Shown piece by piece: positions 4,283 to 7,044 of a stretch of 7,044 nt of DNA. The notes below the pieces were generated by a model. That model ran no database searches and was not told the origin of the DNA. It saw only the letters and a program-made list of their open reading frames with translations. The stretch lies in the NCBI GenBank assembly GCA_038231495.1, contig JBBRLG010000400.1:1-7044 (forward strand), read 5' to 3'. Within the stretch, counting starts at the first letter, position 1; the number at the start of each line of letters is the position of its first letter. Origin of the DNA: JBBRLG01 sp038231495 (GTDB lineage: Bacteria; Planctomycetota; Planctomycetia; Gemmatales; Gemmataceae). A program made the position numbers and the translations under genes.

Positions 4283-5107
4283 ATGTGGGCGACCCTTGCC
4301 ATCGCGAGCGCCTTGAGTCTGGCACCGGCCCAGGCCGGCAAACTCGAAATCAAAAATGACCGCATCACCTACGGCATCCTCGGCCAGGAACGCAAAGAAA
4401 CCAAGCTGCTGGCCGGCGACGTGTTCATCGTCACCTTCGACATCGAGGGGTTGCAGGTCAAGGACGACGGCCGGGTCCGTTACAGCATGGGCATGGAGTT
4501 GCTCAACAACAAGACGGGCAAGGCGGAGTTCACCAAAGAGCCGCAAGAACTGGAGGCGGTCAACGCCCTGGGCGGCTCGCGGCTGCCGGCGTTCGCCCTG
4601 TCCGAGATCGGCACCGAAACCGCGCCGGGCGAATACACGCTCAAAGTCACCGTCAGCGACCTGGCGGACAAGGCCAAACCGACCACCACCCTCAGCCGCA
4701 AGTTCGAGGTGCTACCCCGGAAGTTCGGCTTCGTTCGGGTCGGCCTGAGCACGGTGCCCGGCGACGCCAACGAGGCGGGCAAGCCGGTGCCGGCCCTGTT
4801 CGTGCCCGGCCAGACGTTCCTGGTCAACTTCGCGGTCGTCGGCTTCGACCTCGACGACAAGAAGAACCCGGACCTGTCGGTGGAAATGCGCATCGTCGAC
4901 GAGGCCGGCAAGGCGACCCTGGCCAAGCCGTTCACCGGCGACACCAAGGACGTGCCCGCCACGTTCCGTAAGATCGTGCCGATGCAGTTCCTGCTGCCGG
5001 TCAACCGCGCCGGCAAGTACACGATTGAACTGAAGGCCACCGACCGCCACGCCAAGAAGGACGCCGCGCAAACCCTGACGTTCACCGTGATTGAAATTGG
5101 GAAGTGA
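4283..5107 (+). CDS. Probable secreted protein with two tandem beta-sandwich-like repeats
   Basis: With the start at 4283 the product is 274 residues and begins with a short hydrophobic signal-like segment MWATLAIASALSLAPAQA, likely cleaved after AQA (residue 18). The rest is two homologous halves. Residues 42-81 (LLAGDVFIVTFDIEGL to NNKTGKA) match 172-211 (LFVPGQTFLVNFAVVGF to DEAGKA). Residues 115-143 (PGEYTLKVTVSD to FEV) match 243-271 (AGKYTIELKATD to FTVIE). Alternating hydrophobic residues and terminal xGxYTxxxxxxD strands suggest Ig-like or similar beta-sandwich folds. I recognise no named family or enzyme motif. A GTG at 4268 would add MRNSS and the basic N-region the predicted signal otherwise lacks, but it has no ribosome binding site. 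The product probably acts outside the cytoplasmic membrane. It appears monocistronic, with a terminator just downstream. Confidence 0.75.
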   Translation: MWATLAIASALSLAPAQAGKLEIKNDRITYGILGQERKETKLLAGDVFIVTFDIEGLQVKDDGRVRYSMGMELLNNKTGKAEFTKEPQELEAVNALGGSRLPAFALSEIGTETAPGEYTLKVTVSDLADKAKPTTTLSRKFEVLPRKFGFVRVGLSTVPGDANEAGKPVPALFVPGQTFLVNFAVVGFDLDDKKNPDLSVEMRIVDEAGKATLAKPFTGDTKDVPATFRKIVPMQFLLPVNRAGKYTIELKATDRHAKKDAAQTLTFTVIEIGK

Positions 5108-5142
5108 GTTGCCGGGCCTTGCCGAGTTTGACGAAAAGTTGT

Positions 5143-5171
5143 GAAGGCCCGCCAAACCGTGGCGGGCCTTC
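5143..5171 (+). terminator. Rho-independent-like terminator after the secreted protein gene
   Basis: GAAGGCCCGCCA (5143-5154) and TGGCGGGCCTTC (5160-5171) form a perfect 12-bp stem with a 5-nt loop, starting 35 nt after the stop codon. The following GTATATTTGC is only a weak T-tract, but no other role is apparent and the position is right. Confidence 0.75.
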
Positions 5172-5252
5172 GTATATTTGCAGTAGCAGGGCTTCGCCGA
5201 CCGCACTGCCTATTCGCCCCTGTCCGTTGCGCATCGTCCGGGAGAACAGCCG

Positions 5253-5900
5253 ATGAGTCAGCTCCAAGACCGTATCGCCCAGTTTCGCAAGATGGCCAAC
5301 GACGACCCCGAAAACGAACTGGGCCACTACCGGCTCGGCCAACTCTTGATGGAAGACAAGCAGCACGCCGACGCGACCGCCTCGTTCCGGCGCACCCTCG
5401 AACTCAGCCCGCAATTCTCGAAGGTTTATCACCTCCTCGCGCTGTCGCTGGTAAACGACGGCAAGCGCGACGAGGCGCTCAAGGTCTTGCGGGATGGCTA
5501 CACCATTGCCGACGAGCGCGGCGACAACATGCCGCGCGACGAGATGGCCCGCATGTTGGTCGAACTGGGCGACCCGGCCCCCGTGTCGAAGAAGGTAGCC
5601 GCCCCGGCGGCCCCGGCACACGCCGGCGACGGCTTCCACTGTCTGCGGCCGACGTGCATGATGGGGGCCCGCGCCCACCAGCTGCCCGCGCCGCCGATGA
5701 AGGACGAGGTCGGCAAGAAAATTTACGAAACGATCTGTGCCGACTGCTGGACCGACTGGCTGAAGAACTACAGCATCAAGGTTATCAACGAACTGCGCCT
5801 GGACCTGAGCACGGACCGCGGCCAGGAAGAGTACGACAAGTACATGCGCGAGTTTCTGGGCTTTGAAGACCACCCGACGACGACCCTACCCCAGGCTTAA
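5253..5900 (+). CDS. TPR protein fused to a YggX-type Fe(II)-trafficking domain
   Basis: This is a 215-residue predicted cytoplasmic protein. Residues 1-91 are tetratricopeptide repeats: NELGHYRLGQLLMEDKQHAD (21-40) with AxASFRRTLELSP, then a second unit KVYHLLALSLVNDGKRDEAL (57-76). A helical stretch and an Ala/Pro linker (109-124) follow. Residues 128-206 resemble the Iron_traffic family (YggX, PF04362): FHC, then VGKKIYETICADCWTDWL (153-170, YggX has LGKRIYNEISKEAWAQW) and the VINELRLDL...EEYDKYMREFL segment (177-202, YggX has LINEKKLNM...EQEMVNFLF). YggX limits oxidative damage to Fe-S proteins and aids iron transfer. Cys130 aligns with its single cysteine; Cys135, 162 and 165 are extra. 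GGGAG lies 8 nt before the ATG. The next gene starts 6 nt after the stop. The fusion is unusual; TPRs may recruit a client. Confidence 0.82.
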   Translation: MSQLQDRIAQFRKMANDDPENELGHYRLGQLLMEDKQHADATASFRRTLELSPQFSKVYHLLALSLVNDGKRDEALKVLRDGYTIADERGDNMPRDEMARMLVELGDPAPVSKKVAAPAAPAHAGDGFHCLRPTCMMGARAHQLPAPPMKDEVGKKIYETICADCWTDWLKNYSIKVINELRLDLSTDRGQEEYDKYMREFLGFEDHPTTTLPQA

Positions 5901-5906
5901 AACCTA

Positions 5907-6560
5907 ATGAACGATCTCGAATATCTGTTGAGCTACGGCCGGCTGGGCGATTTCGGCCGCTTCCGGTCGGGCAAGCCGCTGGCCTGCCGCCGCGGCGACC
6001 GCGCCGTGGTACGCACGCACCGCGGCCTGGAGGTCGGCGAAGTGTTGCGCGAATCGGCGCCGGCGCACGCCACCTTTTTACCCAACACGTCCGTCGGCCA
6101 GCTGGTCCGCTTGTTGACGCCGACGGACGAGGACACCGCGGCGCGCTCCGCCGGCCGGGGCCAGGCCGTGTTCGCGCGGGCGACCCACGTGGCGCAAGAC
6201 CTGGCATTGCCGCTGGAAGTGATCGACGCGGAGGTACTGTTCGACGGCGCGCACGGCGTCTTGCACTTGCTGCGGTGGGAAGCGTGTGACATCCGCGAAT
6301 TAGTCAGCACGCTGTCGCGCGAGTTTGAGTTGCACGTCGCCGTTGCGGACCTGAGCGCGCCGGGCGCTTCGCTGCACGAGGAGGAAGAAGAACACGCGGG
6401 TTGCGGCAAGGAAAATTGCGGCAGCGGCGAAGGCGGTTGTTCGAGCTGCGGCACCGGCGGCGGCTGTAACACGTGTGGGACGAGTAAGCCGGAAGAGGTG
6501 CAGGAGTATTTCGCGGGGCTGCGCGACCAGATGGAAGAACGGCGCGTGACGTTGCTTTAG
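5907..6560 (+). CDS. PSP1-domain protein (RicT/YaaT-like) with a cysteine-rich tail
   Basis: This 217-residue protein has the PSP1 signature: YGRLGDFGRFRSG (10-22), CRRGDRAVVRTHRGLEVGEV (27-46), then LEVIDAEVLFDG (103-114), LHLLRWEACDIRELVSTLSR (119-138) and EFELHVAVADLSAPG (139-153). Relatives include RicT (YaaT) of Bacillus subtilis, part of the RicAFT complex that binds [4Fe-4S] clusters and affects RNA maturation and phosphorelay. Here an acidic linker (EEEEE, 158-162) leads to six cysteines at 166, 171, 178, 181, 187 and 190, a C-x4-C-x6-C-x2-C-x5-C-x2-C pattern with Gly/Ser spacers that could bind a metal or Fe-S cluster. Cys27 and Cys127 are additional. The start ATG is 6 nt after the TPR/YggX stop with no strong ribosome binding site, suggesting translational coupling. 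A hairpin follows at 6580. RicA and RicF partners are not in the window. Confidence 0.82.
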   Translation: MNDLEYLLSYGRLGDFGRFRSGKPLACRRGDRAVVRTHRGLEVGEVLRESAPAHATFLPNTSVGQLVRLLTPTDEDTAARSAGRGQAVFARATHVAQDLALPLEVIDAEVLFDGAHGVLHLLRWEACDIRELVSTLSREFELHVAVADLSAPGASLHEEEEEHAGCGKENCGSGEGGCSSCGTGGGCNTCGTSKPEEVQEYFAGLRDQMEERRVTLL

Positions 6561-6579
6561 GTTGAAATGACGGACACAA

Positions 6580-6624
6580 AAACGGCGACGGCCCCGGAGA
6601 ACTTCTCCAGGGCCGTCGCCGTTT
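6580..6624. terminator. Strong bidirectional terminator between convergent genes
   Basis: AAACGGCGACGGCCC (6580-6594) pairs perfectly with GGGCCGTCGCCGTTT (6610-6624) over 15 bp. After one mismatch, an inner GGAGA/TCTCC stem (6596-6600, 6604-6608) closes on a 3-nt loop. It starts 20 nt after the PSP1 stop on the plus strand and 6 nt beyond the minus-strand stop of the proline-rich gene. A GTTTTTG run follows on the minus strand and only TTTC on the plus strand, so it should work best for the proline-rich gene. Confidence 0.85.
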
Positions 6625-6629
6625 CGCGC

Positions 6630-7044
6630 TCAAGGCTTCGGTTGCGGTTTCGGTGGCGCGTCGTGTCGCGGAGGGGGCGGCGGCACCTCGTGCTTGGGTG
6701 CTGGAGTCGGGGGCGCTTCGTGCTTCGGTGGCGGCGGGGGCTCGCGTCGCGGTGGGGGCGGCGGCGGCGCCTCACGCTTCGGCGGGGGCGGCGGCGGCGC
6801 CTCACGCTTCGGCGGGGGCGGCGGCGGCACCTCGCGTTTGGGCGGCGGCGGTGGCGCTTCGTGCTTCGGTGGCGGCGGGGGCGTCTCGCGCTTCGGCGGC
6901 GGTGGTGGCGGCATCTCGCGCTTCACCGGGGGCGGCGGGGTCTCAGGCTTCACCGGCGGCGGGGGCGGCGGGGTCTCATGCTTAACCGGCGGGGGCGGCG
7001 GGGTCTCATGCTTCACCGGCGGCGGGGGCGGCGGGGTCTCATGC
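6630..7044 (-). CDS. Proline-rich low-complexity protein, C-terminal part (runs off right edge)
   Basis: The minus-strand frame is open from base 7043 to TGA at 6632-6630, giving about 137 visible residues. The apparent start at 7016 is a Val (GTG) inside a repeat, so the true start is outside the window. The sequence is about 14 units of a basic-x-acidic triplet (KHE, KRE, KPE, RRE or RHD), a variable residue and four to six prolines, for example KREAPPPPPP and KHETPPPPP, ending PPKPQPKP. No enzyme domain is visible. Pro-rich chains of this kind usually form stiff extended spacers, in TonB-like or cell-surface proteins, or bind SH3-like partners; which applies here is unknown. Codons end mainly in G or C. 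The gene ends against the shared terminator, which supports it as real. The alternative plus-strand Ala/Gly-rich frame looks like a shadow. Confidence 0.68.
   Translation of the reverse strand, partial: HETPPPPPPVKHETPPPPPVKHETPPPPPPVKPETPPPPVKREMPPPPPPKRETPPPPPKHEAPPPPPKREVPPPPPPKREAPPPPPPKREAPPPPPPRREPPPPPKHEAPPTPAPKHEVPPPPPRHDAPPKPQPKP
6650..7044. repeat. GC-rich minisatellite, about 30-bp period
   Basis: Units of GGGGGCGGCGGCG plus CCTCACGCTTCGGC recur every 30 bp at 6754, 6784 and 6814. Units of GGGGGCGGCGGGGTCTCATG recur at 6961 and 6991 (30 bp) and 7024 (33 bp). The periods are multiples of three, so the proline-rich reading frame on the minus strand is preserved. The array continues past the window edge. 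Confidence 0.85.

Noticed and set aside
3821..4546. Minus-strand open frames across 3786-4546
   Set aside because: They translate hairpin repeats and the antisense of the secreted protein gene; composition is Arg/Pro/Ala-rich with no motif.
5082..5873. 263-residue minus-strand open frame
   Set aside because: It is antisense to the TPR/iron-trafficking gene. Long shadow frames are expected in high-GC DNA, and the plus-strand product has recognisable domains.
6653..6985. Ala/Gly/Arg-rich plus-strand open frame
   Set aside because: It is the complement of the proline-rich minisatellite frame. The minus-strand frame has regular charged triplets, ends next to a terminator with a T-run, and continues to the window edge.
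1..7044. tRNA, rRNA or riboswitch
   Set aside because: No cloverleaf with a conserved T-loop, no rRNA segments and no recognisable riboswitch core seen by eye on either strand.

Overview
The window looks like chromosomal DNA of a planctomycete, most likely a relative of Gemmata (Gemmataceae). This rests on a DUF1559-type protein, an RHS core ending of the planctomycete style, an Ig-like secreted protein with no recognised function, a PSP1-domain gene next to a TPR/iron-trafficking fusion, high GC in the core genes, and abundant dispersed palindromic repeats. The assignment is inferred from protein character; no database search was possible.

Layout. Bases 1-147 (minus) hold the first 49 codons of an IS4-like transposase that leaves the window on the left. 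Bases 148-504 are non-coding and repeat-rich. Bases 505-3062 hold three closely spaced minus-strand genes, transcribed in the order transglutaminase-like protein (3062-2019), orphan RHS C-terminal module (2005-1265), membrane-anchored DUF1559-like protein (1230-505). The last two are clearly lower in GC than the first. With the transposase and repeats beside them they look like acquired accessory cargo, possibly a toxin-type module. Bases 3063-4282 are a 1.2-kb non-coding stretch with a tandem array of truncated REP-like elements, a G-rich inverted repeat and a family of TGGCAAGGGT hairpins.

From 4283 the window is ordinary high-GC core DNA on the plus strand: a probable secreted protein made of two copies of a beta-sandwich-like domain, a terminator, then a tight gene pair. 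The pair is a TPR protein fused to a YggX-type Fe(II)-trafficking domain, followed 6 nt later by a PSP1 (RicT/YaaT-like) protein with a six-cysteine tail. Both carry extra cysteines, so the pair may share an iron or Fe-S function. A strong hairpin at 6580-6624 separates it from a convergent, partial, extremely proline-rich protein encoded by a 30-bp-period GC-rich minisatellite that runs off the right edge.

The two most interesting leads are (1) the RHS module, whose C-terminal domain has a Cys/His arrangement resembling CNF1/CheD glutamine deamidases and which has its own strong ribosome binding site, and (2) the TPR-YggX / PSP1-Cys-rich gene pair.
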